Shown here: positions 31,864-41,427 of the stretch, piece after piece
How the letters are laid out: each line of letters begins with the position of its first letter
Position numbering within the stretch: the stretch's first letter is position 1
Assembly (NCBI GenBank): GCA_963556495.2
Contig: OY747705.1
Coordinates: forward strand, 2,138,001-2,202,000
DNA from: Valencia hispanica
Lineage: Eukaryota; Chordata; Actinopteri; Cyprinodontiformes; Valenciidae
Length of the DNA: 64,000 nucleotides
Direction: 5' to 3'
Made by a program: the position numbers and the translations under genes
The notes under the pieces: generated by a model
Databases searched by the model: none
What the model saw: the letters and a program-made list of their open reading frames with translations, nothing else
What the model was told of the DNA's origin: nothing

Positions 31864-32568
31864 TACCAACATGGCTAAAATCAATATGCTACTTAACCTG
31901 GTGCAACAATTTGTTCAAGGAAAAAAGGTCTCTGTGAAATGCAAAGTCTGCCTGTGGTTCAAAGACAACCCATATCATATTCTACATCAGAAATAGTGAA
32001 TGGTAGGACCCAACTTCAATAGGGCATAGTCCATCTAATAATGTAAAGGTCTACACTTTTGTTCTGCAGTCAGAGAGAGAGGCTAGCCAGGTAAATACTG
32101 GGAATGCAGAACGAATGAAGAGAGAAAATACAGAGAAGTTGAGCCCTGAGCCTTCTAAAAACACTAAGCAATCAACTTCCAAGGTTATCTAAAACCCTGG
32201 TCCAGAGAAGTGCTGTGCAAAAAAGTGATTTATGTTGCCAATATGTACAGGGTTAAATACTGTAGCTGTATTTGCTACACTTGGAACACTCAAATAGGAA
32301 GAAACATGGCAAGTCACTGGAAATAAATGTAATAGTTGAGGGAGACAAAGCTCTGCTACAGTCCTTGATAGACAAATTATAATTTTAGAGATTCAAGAGT
32401 GTACCTCCCCCTGCCTTTCAGGGGCAGGCAGAAACAAACAGATCATCAGATAAGGCAGTGATGATAATCAAGTTTAATAGTGGCTACTATGCAAAGAAAA
32501 ACTTTTCTTCCCTAGGTTAAAGTATGAAATGATTCTTCATACAAAAAATAGCTTACATAATGACATGT
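31864..32568. other. Mostly anonymous DNA, with one exon-like frame
   Basis: No family is recognised. It contains the weak exon-like frame at 32070-32192, reported separately. Confidence 0.35.
32070..32192 (+). CDS. Exon-like hydrophilic frame, unidentified
   Basis: A pyrimidine-rich acceptor (CACTTTTGTTCTGCAG, ending 32069) is followed by 40 open codons, then TAA. The peptide is charged and serine/lysine-rich (SEREASQVNTGNAERMKREN at its start). It is not recognised. It could be a terminal exon of a host gene on the plus strand or a chance frame. A weak internal donor (CAGGTAAAT) would end it after only 21 bases. Confidence 0.2.
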   Translation, partial: SEREASQVNTGNAERMKRENTEKLSPEPSKNTKQSTSKVI

Positions 32569-32919
32569 TCAGTTTGAGATGTTTATCAGATGTTGAGCCC
32601 TTGAAACATTTGCACTTTTCTGGAAATAAAATTTGTAAGAGACTGCTGCATCTTTTTCTACTAGCAAGTATATGAAAACAGTTGAATGTACTAACTGGAT
32701 AGAATCTGAAATCCCTCCATTTAGATCACAATGCGGTGGGTGTGCTGCTGCAGGACATCCTGATGCTGTGGTGAATGTTTGATTTAAACCCAGATACACA
32801 AAGCGAAGCAGTGGAAACACCACCACCAAGGAGACTGAACAGCAACAGATTGCTGTACAAAACATTGCTAGCTTCTGAGCCACCTTTCTTTGCTGCTCAG
32901 GCATAAAACGATCTCTCAC
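32569..32919 (-). CDS. Hypothetical 116-codon frame with a membrane segment
   Basis: On the minus strand an ATG at 32919 opens 116 codons. The N terminus is charged (MRDRFMPEQQRKVAQKLA). A hydrophobic cysteine-rich segment follows at residues about 19-43 (FCTAICCCSVSLVVVFPLLR), which could span a membrane with the basic side in the cytosol. The C-terminal 70 residues lack features. The frame opens next to a palindrome (32924-32993). I do not recognise a family. It is downstream, on the same strand, of the eps15l1 exons but does not resemble that protein. It may be chance. Confidence 0.25.
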   Translation of the reverse strand: MRDRFMPEQQRKVAQKLAMFCTAICCCSVSLVVVFPLLRFVYLGLNQTFTTASGCPAAAHPPHCDLNGGISDSIQLVHSTVFIYLLVEKDAAVSYKFYFQKSANVSRAQHLINISN

Positions 32920-32923
32920 AAGA

Positions 32924-32993
32924 GCAATCTGATCTCTTTCTTAAAGAATACTTTATGATATCAAAGTGTTCTTTAAGACAGAGATCGGATTCC
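32924..32993. repeat. Near-perfect palindrome, about 33-bp arms
   Basis: AATCTGATCTCTTTCTTAAA and its continuation (32926-32958) pair with the inverse, ending ..AAGACAGAGATCGGATT, at 32960-32992. There are about four mismatches and almost no loop (centre GATATC). It would extrude as a cruciform or, if transcribed, fold into a single hairpin. It may be a tiny MITE. Confidence 0.75.
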
Positions 32994-33140
32994 TTTTGCT
33001 CTCTGGAGAAGTGAATCACAACTTTATTTTATTGTATATTTTCGATACATAATAAATGAAAATATTAATATTTTGCAGTACATATTTAAAATCTGAACTG
33101 TGAAGTAACAATTTCAAATGGATCCTTATTCCTTCCTCAC

Positions 33141-33302
33141 CAACTGAGATTCTTCCTGGCACTTCAGACGTATTTCTTTCAACATGTCTTCCAATTTATG
33201 CTTCTGCTGTTCCATCTCTTCCAAACGGTCCTGAGCATCTTGTTTCTGTGCCTCCAGTTCCTGAAGATTGGTTGTCTCTCTGTCCATGTCCTTCTGCATC
33301 TC
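33141..33302 (-). CDS. eps15l1: eps15l1 coiled-coil exon (54 codons)
   Basis: EPS15L1 (EPS15-related) is an endocytic adaptor of clathrin-coated pits. Its central coiled coil mediates oligomerisation between N-terminal EH domains and C-terminal DPF/UIM regions. This exon encodes 54 residues including [20 protein letters not shown] and [13 protein letters not shown], with heptad spacing, closely matching the vertebrate EPS15L1 coiled coil and less so EPS15. It starts at a codon boundary after a CAG acceptor (33303-33305) and ends at a GTGAGG donor (33135-33140). The next downstream exon was not found before the window's retroelements. It continues from the exon at 33474-33546 over a 171-bp intron. 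Confidence 0.85.
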
Positions 33303-33473
33303 CTGTTGGATCATTTGTTAAAACAAAAGCTGTGAAAATGTACCCAATGGTCATGGGTGGTTGTCCGATAAGGACAAATACAGTTTCCATGCATCCATGA
33401 CCTTCACATATTTCAACAGCCAAAATAATTTACAAAACTATAAAAAAGTAGAAAACTATGAAACTCTTCTCAC

Positions 33474-33546
33474 CTGAACCTCAACACTCTTTTGTCTGAT
33501 AGCTTCTTCCATCTCCCTAATGTCCTGCTCAAGAGTGTACTTCTCC
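33474..33546 (-). CDS. eps15l1: eps15l1 coiled-coil exon (24 codons plus one base)
   Basis: The minus strand has a TTTTAG acceptor (33547-33552), 73 coding bases and a GTGAGAAG donor (33466-33473). The first base completes a split codon. The rest reads EKYTLEQDIREMEEAIRQKS then VEVQ, the segment directly before the 33141-33302 exon in EPS15L1 proteins. Order, strand and phase all agree, so this is a real host gene rather than a retrocopy. The preceding exon is not recognisable up to about 37 kb, an interval filled with transposons, so it may lie further away or be missed. Confidence 0.85.
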
Positions 33547-33754
33547 CTAAAACACACACAAACACATAGTAAAAGCATTTTGCTATATGACAACAAATCA
33601 GCACTCTGACAAGAAAATTAAGAAATTAAACACCAATTATTGATATGTATAAACACTGGGTGCAATTTCAAGCATATTTGGATTGGCGATTGTTTACTGG
33701 ACTAAAAAGGTTGTGTGTTGAAATGATTTCAGCTCTATTCAAAAATATTTAGTT

Positions 33755-33960
33755 CATCCCAGAGGGAAATTAGATGTCGGAACTCATATATCGAAGTATC
33801 TTCAACGGTTTGTTGACGATCCTGTGTGCAGAAAGGCTCTCTAGTAGCAGTCAGTCGTGCAATGAATATGAAGAAACCTCTTACTTAAGACACTGTTGCT
33901 GTATTACAGTTTCATGACTGTTATGACATACTAACCAGTCTAGTTGAGGACAGCAGAGAT
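33755..33960 (-). mobile_element. Rex1-like LINE 3'-end fragment, diverged
   Basis: CCCAGAGGGAAATTAGATGT at 33756 and a later GAAGAAACCTCTTACTTAAGAC block, then ACAGTTTCATGA, match the 3' parts of the Rex1-like copies at 50985-51160 and 38650-38849, in the same minus orientation. It is short and 5' truncated. It lies upstream of the eps15l1 exons with respect to that gene, probably in an intron. Confidence 0.55.
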
Positions 33961-34041
33961 GATATGCCACAGTAACATATCCTGGATTACACAATCAGTT
34001 GTTGGAAAAGCACTTCTAATTCACATCAATTCCTTTTGCAG

Positions 34042-34130
34042 CTCCTTTGCAAAACTCTGTGTGCCCGTATGGTTAGAAAGCTGGGCAGAGAAAGACGGAG
34101 TCAGGGATATGATCCTTGCCCATTATGAAC
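34042..34130 (+). CDS. Exon-like frame with good splice sites, unidentified
   Basis: A TTCCTTTTGCAG acceptor (ending 34041) and a GTAAGA donor (34131-34136) flank 89 bases with one open frame reading SFAKLCVPVWLESWAEKDG then VRDMILAHYE. The peptide has protein-like composition and no stops. I do not recognise the gene. It is on the strand opposite eps15l1, so it would belong to another gene. The other two frames contain stops in or near it. Chance is possible. Confidence 0.3.
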
Positions 34131-34136
34131 GTAAGA

Positions 34137-34871
34137 AAAAGATTGTTTGAACTTCCTCCTTTTCTCTCTGCTCTTTAGTACTGCTCTGCATCCATGAGGC
34201 CTTTTAAACTACTTTGGGATTTGGGGTTGTAGTTTAGGAATTACTTGCACTTTGGCTATGCTAATCACCTGCGCCCAGTAGTAAAACCAATTCATGTTGT
34301 TACCACAGGTGAACATCATAACCGCCCTAAAATAGTCAGCTATACCTTGGAGGAAAAAAAGAATGCCAAAATCAGAATAAATTACCAACAAATAAAACAT
34401 GCTTTTGTAAGATGTGCTTTTTCTCTCCTTAAGGCAATTTGTAAATCTTTATAGGAACTTTATTTGCTGTGACAAATGTTATACATTAACCTCTTTTGGA
34501 CTAGTCTTGCAAATTTGCCCCAAATCCCCTCACAGCCAAGGAGACTGTATTTAACTAGTCCTTCTTGATGAAAACTCCACACATACAAAGATTTGTACTG
34601 GATGCATTTTAACAACAACTACCGGTGCGAGATATGCGCAATGATCCAAACTTCGCTAATTTACATAATATACATAATGTATCTGCTATAATAAAATTAA
34701 CAAGCTTTACTTAGTGTGTATTTATTTCTGAGCAAAAATGTAACTTACCTTTTGTCTAATTAGTAAAGTAAGACAATTAAAGATTGATAATATCTTATTT
34801 ATTTATTAAAGTAGTTAACAGTTTAAACTATGATCATCTAGTGATTATAAAGTATTGGGTAGAATTGAAAT
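34137..34871. other. Anonymous AT-rich DNA
   Basis: Nothing recognised. Short frames occur only by chance. Confidence 0.4.
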
Positions 34872-35100
34872 TTAATTCAGTTCAGTTTATTGGTATAGTG
34901 CCAATTCCACGTCATCTCAAGGCACAAGAAAAGTCATACATACATTCAAATTAATCTTTAAGTTAATTATTTTCATCACTTTAAAAGTTTTCCATACAAG
35001 GAAATCCAGCAGATTGCATCGAGACTTATAGCATCCACTCCTCCTGGATGAGAATGTAGCGACAGCAGACAGTCGCCTGCATTGAAAACTGAATAAATTT
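34872..35100 (-). mobile_element. L2-clade (alpha) 3' UTR fragment
   Basis: TTCAGTTCAGTTTATTGGTATAGTGCC, then CATCTCAAGGCAC and AATCCAGCAGATTGC, match the inverted 3' ends at 52840 and 54550. The fragment lacks coding sequence and is more diverged than the other copies. Confidence 0.65.
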
Positions 35101-35294
35101 TTTCCTGGTAAGGTAAATTATAACATGACTACATGACCTGGATTATTTTTTTATCTGATATAGTTCATTGTACATTTACCTTTTCTCAAAATTTATGGTG
35201 CAATATATGCGTTTGTTAGAATTGATACGTGGCTCAGTCCCGCTTAGCACCACCCCCCCGGGAACGCAAATGAACCAATAGCATTCAACTACTA

Positions 35295-36793
35295 AACTCA
35301 GCAAAAAAAGAAACATCTCTTTTTCAGGACTGTGTATTTAACAATACTGTTGTAAAAATCCAAATAACTTTACAGATCTTCATTGTAAAGGGTTTAAACT
35401 ATGCTTTCCAGGCATGTTCAATTAACCATAATCAATTAATTAACATGCACCTGTGGAATGGTCGTTAAGACCTTAACAGCTTACAGAAAGTAGGCATTTA
35501 AGGTCACAGTTCTAAAAACGCAGGACACTAAAGAGACTTGTCTACCGACTGTGAAAAACACCCAAAGAAAGATGCCCAGGGTCCCTGCTCATCTGCGTGA
35601 ACGTGCATTAGGCATGCTGCAGGGAGGCATGAGGACTGCTGATGTGGCTAGGGCAATAATTGCCATGTCCGCACTGTGAGACGCCTGAGACAGCGCTACA
35701 GGGAGACAGGAAGGACAGCTGATCATCCTCGCAGTGGAAGACCACGTGTAACAACACCTGCACAGGATCACATCCGAACATCACAACATATCACACCTGC
35801 GTGACAGGTACAGGAAAGCCACAACTGCCCGAGTCACACCAGGAACACACAATCCCTCCATCCGTGCTCAGACTGTCCGCAATAGGCTGAGAGAGGCTGG
35901 ACTGAGGGCTTGTAGGCCTGTTGTAAGGCAGGTCCTTACCAGACATCACCAGCAACAACGGCGCCTATGGGCAAAAACCCACCTTCCCTGGACCAGACAG
36001 GAGTGGCAAAAAGTACTCTTCACTGATGAGTCACGGTCTTGTCTCACCAGGGGTGATGGACGGATTCGTGTTTATCGTCGAAGGAATGAGCGTTACACCG
36101 AGGCCTGTACCCTGGAACGGGATCGATTTGGAGGTGGGGGGTCCGTCATGGTCTGGGGCGGTATATCACATCACCATCGGACTGAGCTTGTTGTCATTGC
36201 AAGCAATCTCAATGCCTTGCGGTACAAGGAAGACATCCTCCTCGCTCACGTGGTACCCTTTATGCATGCTCATCCGGACATGATCCTCCAGCAGGACAAT
36301 GCCACCAGCCATACTGCTCGTTCTGTGCGTGAGTTTCTGCATGACAGCAAAGTCAGTGTTCTGCCATGGCCAGCGAAGAGCCGGGATCTCAATCCCATTG
36401 AGCACGTCTGGGACCTGTTGGATCGCAGGGTGAGGGCTAGGGCCATTCCCCCCAGAAATGTCCAGGAACTTGCAAGTGCCTTGGTGGAAGAGTGGGATAA
36501 CATCTCACAGCAAGAACTGACAAATCTGGTCCAGTCCATGAGGAGGAGATGCACTGCAGTACTTCAAGCAGCTGGTGGCCACACCAGATACTGACTGGTA
36601 CTTTTGATTTTGAGCCTCCCTTCATTCAAGGACACATTATTCTATTTCTGTTAGTCACATGTCTGTGAAACATTTTTAGTTTATGTCTTATGGTGTTGAC
36701 TCTTATAGTGTTCATACAAATATTTACACACATTAAGTTTACTGAAAGTAAAAACAGTTGAAAGTCAGAGGACGTTTCTCTTTTTGCTGAGTT
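35295..36793 (+). mobile_element. Tc1-like transposon, full length with both ends
   Basis: A TA at 35293-35294 precedes AACTCAGCAAAAAAAGAAAC, and the inverse, GTTTCTCTTTTTGCTGAGTT, ends at 36793 before TA. The length, about 1.5 kb, is usual for the group. It holds one transposase gene with two frameshifts. The flanks are anonymous DNA. Confidence 0.85.
35572..36594 (+). pseudogene. Tc1-like transposase with two frameshifts, DD34E triad kept
   Basis: The transposase binds the inverted repeats and moves the element to TA sites. The start, MPRVPAHLRERALGMLQ, opens the paired-like helix-turn-helix. A one-base deletion lies near 35665 (expected INCHVRTVRRLRQRY), and a second frameshift lies near 35785. 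After that the frame is open to 36594: EWQKVLFTDES (first D), GGGGSVMVWGGIS, LQQDNATSHTA (second D) and RDLNPIEHVWD (E), with 34 residues between the second D and E. All three catalytic residues are present. Length would be about 340 residues, normal for Tc1. Confidence 0.8.
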
Positions 36794-37453
36794 TAGTTTC
36801 CCAGATATAATCAGGCTCTGACATTCATGCTGTCTTGCTCCATAGAGAAAAATTAGGGCCAGTGACATTTGTGGTTTTCTGGGCTTTATTTCTGTTTTAA
36901 GACACAAAAAGTGTTCATCGATATGTCTATAGGGCATATGCAAAAGAGATACTAGTTATCCCGAGTGGATAATCAACAGTTTGTTTTATCCCATTTCCCA
37001 ACCCAAACGAAACAAAACGTGGACAAATGTTTCATTGGATAAAGCTTTGTGGCAGACGACATAGTCAACCCAACGTGATAATTATTAACAAGAATGGCTA
37101 CATTTGTTTTGAGGTAAGACAATGCTCGTATAATCTTAGTCAGGTCATAAAGTTAATATCAGACACATAAAGCTTAGCAGTAACCGTCGGGTTGCGGTTT
37201 TGTAGTTCAAATGAGACTACAAATGCGACTTGCTTTACGGTGGGCTTAACAAAAGCCGGTAGGTGTTGTTTTTGGCATGTAAGCATACTTTTCGAGGGGT
37301 AGCACAGACAGATGCGCGCTACGGTAGGACATTCTGAGGAGGTAGCACAGATCGTCAGTGCTGTCAGCCATATAATAAAGAAATTAGACCGTATCAAGTT
37401 ATAACATGATAGTTTATTGTAAAAACATGAAAACAACTTGAAACGATCACGTT

Positions 37454-37454
<1 letters not shown>
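36794..37454. other. Anonymous DNA
   Basis: No recognised gene or repeat before the TA microsatellite. Confidence 0.4.

Positions 37455-37455
<1 letters not shown>

Positions 37456-37531
<76 letters not shown>
37456..37531. repeat. (TA)n microsatellite
   Basis: About 38 TA units without interruption. Open frames of isoleucine-tyrosine repeats through it on both strands are artefacts. Confidence 0.98.
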
Positions 37532-37538
<7 letters not shown>

Positions 37539-37590
37539 TCAACAAAAATATAAACGCAACACCTTTGTTTCTGCTCCCATTTTTCATGAG
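37532..37590 (+). mobile_element. Tc1-like left-terminus fragment
   Basis: CACTCAACAAAAATATAAAC, then GCAACACCTTTGTTTCTGC and TTTTTCATGAGATG, are the terminal sequence of the same Tc1-like family as 28740-29065. It stops abruptly at Rex1-like sequence. Confidence 0.6.
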
Positions 37591-37591
37591 A

Positions 37592-38649
37592 TGGACAGGT
37601 CGGGCTTAGCGGACATCCCGCTCAGTTTATCCCAGAGCATAGAGGGCTGGATGGTGTTGAAGGCACTAGAGAAATCCAAGAAGAGAATCCTCACTGTGCC
37701 GCTTCCCTTATCCAGATGGGAGTGGGCTCGGTGTAGCAGGTAGAGGATAGCATCCTCCACAGCAACACCTGGCTGGTACACAAACTGCAGGCTGTCCTGG
37801 GCGTGCTGAACCTGGGGTCTAAGGAGGCTGAAGAAGAGCCGCTCCAGCGTCTTCATAAGATGTGATGTAAGTGCCACCCGTCGGAAGTCATTCAGTTCAC
37901 TGGGCCGGTTCTTTTTCGGGACTGGAACGATGCAGGATGTTTTCCAGAGGGTGGGCACTCTCCCCAGCTGCAGGCTAAGGTTGGAGATCCACTGAAGTGG
38001 CTCTCCCAGTTCTGCAGCACAGATCTTCAGAAGTCTTGGACACACTTTGTCCGGACCTGCTGCTTTCCTGGGCCGGATCTTCCTCAGCTGTCCTCTGACC
38101 TGGTGTGTGGTGAAGTGTGGTGGAGACTATGTTGAGGTGGGGAGGAGGGAAAGGGGGGTGTTGTGGTGTTCGGGGGGAGATGTGTGGAGGGAAAAAGGAG
38201 AGATGGCTGTGCTGAGGGAGGTCGTGGAGGTTGAGGGGACAGGGTCCGGTTGAACCGGTTGAAGAAGTCATTCAGTTAATTTGCCCTCTCCACTGTCCCC
38301 TCTGTAGCTCTGGTCTTTGTGCTGTAACCTGTGATGGTCCTCACACCTTCCCAGACCTCCCTCATGTGTTTGTCCCTCAACTTCTGCTCCACCTTTCTCC
38401 TGTAGCTGTCACTAGCTTTCCTCACACAGTGCTTCACCTTCAGCTGTGCTGCCTTCATGGCCTCCCTGTCTCTGCTCCTGAAAGCAGCCTTCTTCCTGTT
38501 GAGGACAGCTTTGACTTCCCACGTTACCCACGGCTTGTTATTAGGATAACAGCAGACTGTCTTGGCAGGGGAGACCACGTCTGTCCAAAAGTTCAGGTAA
38601 TCCGTCAGACAGTGTGTCATCCCCTTGATGTCCTCACCATGCGGGTCCA
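37592..38649 (-). pseudogene. Rex1/CR1-like LINE linker and RT core, truncated at both ends (copy 2)
   Basis: On the minus strand 38656-38276 encodes the endonuclease-RT linker, with NNKPWVTWEVKAVLNRKKAAF, then KLRDKHMREVWEG. 38045-37584 encodes the RT fingers/palm: CPRLLKICAAELGEPLQW, PVPKKNRPSELNDFRRVALT, FVYQPGVAVEDAILYLLHRA and LFLDFSSAFNTIQP (motif A). The polypeptide then ends at the Tc1-like fragment before motifs B and C. A 230-bp segment between the two frames is shifted. Similar to 50955-52612. Confidence 0.8.
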
Positions 38650-38849
38650 TTAGCACATCCCAGAGGGAAATTAAGTGTTGGTATAGCTCATATAATTAAT
38701 TCTTTAAGGAGCTGTTATAGATGATGATGGCTGTGGGCAGGAAGGATTTCCTGTAGTGGTCTGTATTGCAGCGAAACTGAAGAAGCCTCAGACTGAAGAC
38801 GCTCTGTTGTTGTGTGAAAATTTCATGAAGAGGATGCTCAGGGTCACCG
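38650..38849 (-). mobile_element. Rex1-like LINE 3'-end fragment (copy 3)
   Basis: CCCAGAGGGAAATTAAGTG through GCTGTGGGCAGGAAGGATTTCC and AGACTGAAGACGCTCTG match 50985-51165 closely. It is 5' truncated and sits directly between copy 2 and the RTE-like LINE. Confidence 0.75.
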
Positions 38850-40855
38850 CCCCCCCCCCTCCCCTCCTTGAGCCAGGCCTGAAGGCGGGGCACGTTGGCG
38901 AGCGCCTGGTGGCCGGGCCTTTACCCATGGGGCCAGGTCGGGCTTAGCCCAAAGAGGCAACATGGGTCCCCCTTCCCACGAGCTCACCACCTGTGGGAGG
39001 GGCAATAGGGGTTGGGTGCCATGTAGGATGGGCGGCGGCCGAAGGCGGGGACCTTGGCGGTCTGATCCTCGGCTGCAGAAGCTGGCTCTCGGGACGTGGA
39101 ACGTCACCTCTCTGGTGGGGAAGGAGCTGGAGCTGGTGTGCGAGGTTGAGAGGTTTCGACTGGACATCGTCGGACTCACCTCAACGCACGGCTCTAGCTC
39201 TGGAACCCGTCTCCTCGAGAGGGCTTGGACTCTCTTCCACTCTGGAGTTGCCCCCCATTTCGGCGCCTGTACAGTGAGGATTTACCCCGGTGAACGAGAG
39301 GGTAGCCTCTCTCCGCCTACGGGTGGGGGGACGGGTCCTGTCTGTTGTTTGTGCTTACGCGCCAAACGGCAGATCAGATTACCCACCCTTTTTTGAGTCT
39401 TTGGAGGGGGTGCTGGAGAGTGCTCCTCCCGGGGACTCCCTTGTTCTGCTGGGGGACTTCAACGCTCACGTGGGCAATGACAGTGAGACCTGGTGGGGTG
39501 TGGCCCTAATCTGAACCCGAGTGGTGTCTTGTTGTTGGACTTCTGTGCTCGTCATGGATTGTCCATAACAAACACCATGTTCAAGCATAAAGGTGTCCAT
39601 GTGTGCAGTTGGCACCAGGACACCCTAGGCCGCAGCTCGATGATCGACTTAGTTGTTGTCTTATCTGATCTGCGGCCGCATGTTTTAGACACTCGGGTGA
39701 AGAGAGGGGCTGAGCTGTCCACTGACCACTACCTGGTGGTAAGACGACTCCGATGGTGGGGGAGGATGACGGACAGACCTGGAAGGCCCAAACGTGTTGT
39801 GAGGGTCTACTGAGAACGTCTGGCAGAGTCTCCTGGCAGAGTCTCCTGCCAGAAGGAGTTTCAACTCACACCCCTGAAGGAGCTGATAGGTACCGGCAGG
39901 CCAAGCGGAGTGCGACCCGGATGGTCGCGGAGGCAAAAACTCGGGTGTGGGAGGAGTTTGGAGAGGCCATGGAAAACGAATTCCGTATGGGTTCGAAGAG
40001 ATTCTGGTCCACCATCCGGCGTCTCAGGGGGGGGGGGAAGCAGTCTGCCACCAACACTGTTTACAGTGGGGATGGTGTGCTGCCGACCTCGACGCGGGAC
40101 GTTTTGGGTCGGTGGATGGAATACTTCGAAGACCTCCTCAATCCCACCGGCACGCCTTCCAATCTGGAAGCAGGGTTTGGAGAGTTTGGGTTGGGCTCTC
40201 CGATCTTTGGTGCTGAGGTCACCGAGGTCGTTAAAAAGCTCTTCGGTGGCAAGGCTCCGGGGGTGGATGAGATTCGGCCGGAGTTCCTCAAGGCTCTGGA
40301 TGTAGTGGGGCTGTGTTGGTTAACGCGGCTCTGCAATACTGCGTGGACATCGGGGACAGGTCACTTGGATTGGCAGACCAGGGTGGTGGTCCCCCTGTTT
40401 AAAAAGGGGGACCACAGAGTGTGTTCCAACTACAGGGGGATCACACTTCTGAGCCTCCTTGGTAAGGTCTATTCAGGGGTTCTGGAGAGGAGGGTCTGAC
40501 GGATAGTCAAACCTCGGATCCAGGAGGAACAATGCGGTTTTTGTCCTGGCCGTGGAACACCATACCAACTCTACACCCTCAGCAGGTTCCTGGAGGGTGC
40601 GTGGGAGTTCGCCCAACCGGTCTACATGTGTTTTGTGGACTTGGAGAAGGCATTCGACTGTGTCCCTCGGGGAGCCCTGTGGGGGGTGCTCCAGGAGTAT
40701 GGGGTACCGGGCCCCTTGATACAGGCTGTTAGGTCCCTGTACGACCAGTGCCAGAGTTTGGTTCGCATTGCCGGCAGTAAGTCGGGCTTGTTTCCAGTGA
40801 GAATTGGACTCTGCCAAGGTTGCCCTTTGTCACCGATCCTGTTCATAACTTTTAT
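38850..40855 (+). pseudogene. RTE-like LINE, 5' part and RT start, 3' truncated
   Basis: A GC-rich 5' region is followed by an APE endonuclease start (LGTWNVTSLVGKELELV near 39090), [19 protein letters not shown] (39450), SSMIDLVVVLSDLRPHVLD and an STDHYLVV block (39720). RT blocks follow from 39753-40499, including FGGKAPGVDEIRPEFLKAL and FKKGDHRVCSNYRGITLL, then at 40626-40855 CFVDLEKAFDCVPRG (motif A) and GLCQGCPLSPILF (motif B). It stops before the ADD motif at a Tc1-like end. Part of the endonuclease near 39270 is deleted and there are about four frame breaks. Clade assignment (RTE/Rex3-like) is tentative. Confidence 0.7.
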
Positions 40856-40921
40856 AGTTTTTTCAGCAAACTTTGTAAAAACTAATATTTGTGTCATTCT
40901 CAAAACTTTTGGCCACAACTG
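40856..40921. mobile_element. Tc1-like right inverted-repeat fragment
   Basis: CAGCAAACTTTGTAAAAAC, then ATTTGTGTCATTCTC and AAAACTTTTGGCCACAACTG followed by TA, is the terminus of another Tc1-like family. Only the end remains. Confidence 0.6.
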
Positions 40922-41067
40922 TATACAATACTCCTGAGAGTTAACAGGAAGAACCAAAAAGGCTTATCTTATCCTGTCCTTACTCACAGTCCATCTATTT
41001 ATTTTGTACTACATTGAGGTACATGTGAATATATCTATAATTCTAAATAAACATACATACAAACCTA
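40922..41067. other. Short anonymous spacer
   Basis: AT-rich sequence ending with the TA target of the next transposon. No feature recognised. Confidence 0.4.
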
Positions 41068-41427
41068 CAGTGGCTTGCAAAAGTATTCGGCCCCTTTGAA
41101 CTTTTCCACATTTTGACAAATTACAGCCACAAACATGAATCAATTTTATTGGAATTCCACGTGAAAGACCAATACAAGGTGGTGTACACGTGAGAAGTGG
41201 AACGAAAATCATACATGATTCCAAACATTTTTTACAAATAAATAACTGAAAAGTGGGGTGTGCGTAATTATTCAGCCCCCTTTGGTCTGAGTGCAGTCAG
41301 TTGCCCATAGACATTGCCTGATGAGTGCTAATGACTAAACCTGTGTGTAATCTAATGTCAGTACAAATACAGCTACCCTGTGACGGCCTCAGAGGTTGTC
41401 TAAGAGAATGTTGGGAGCAACAACCCC

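Noticed and set aside
31814..31996. 60-codon frame overlapping the Tc1-like right end
   Set aside because: It begins inside the inverted repeat of the transposon and has no motif.
37140..37743. Frames with long isoleucine-tyrosine repeats
   Set aside because: Direct translation of the TA microsatellite.
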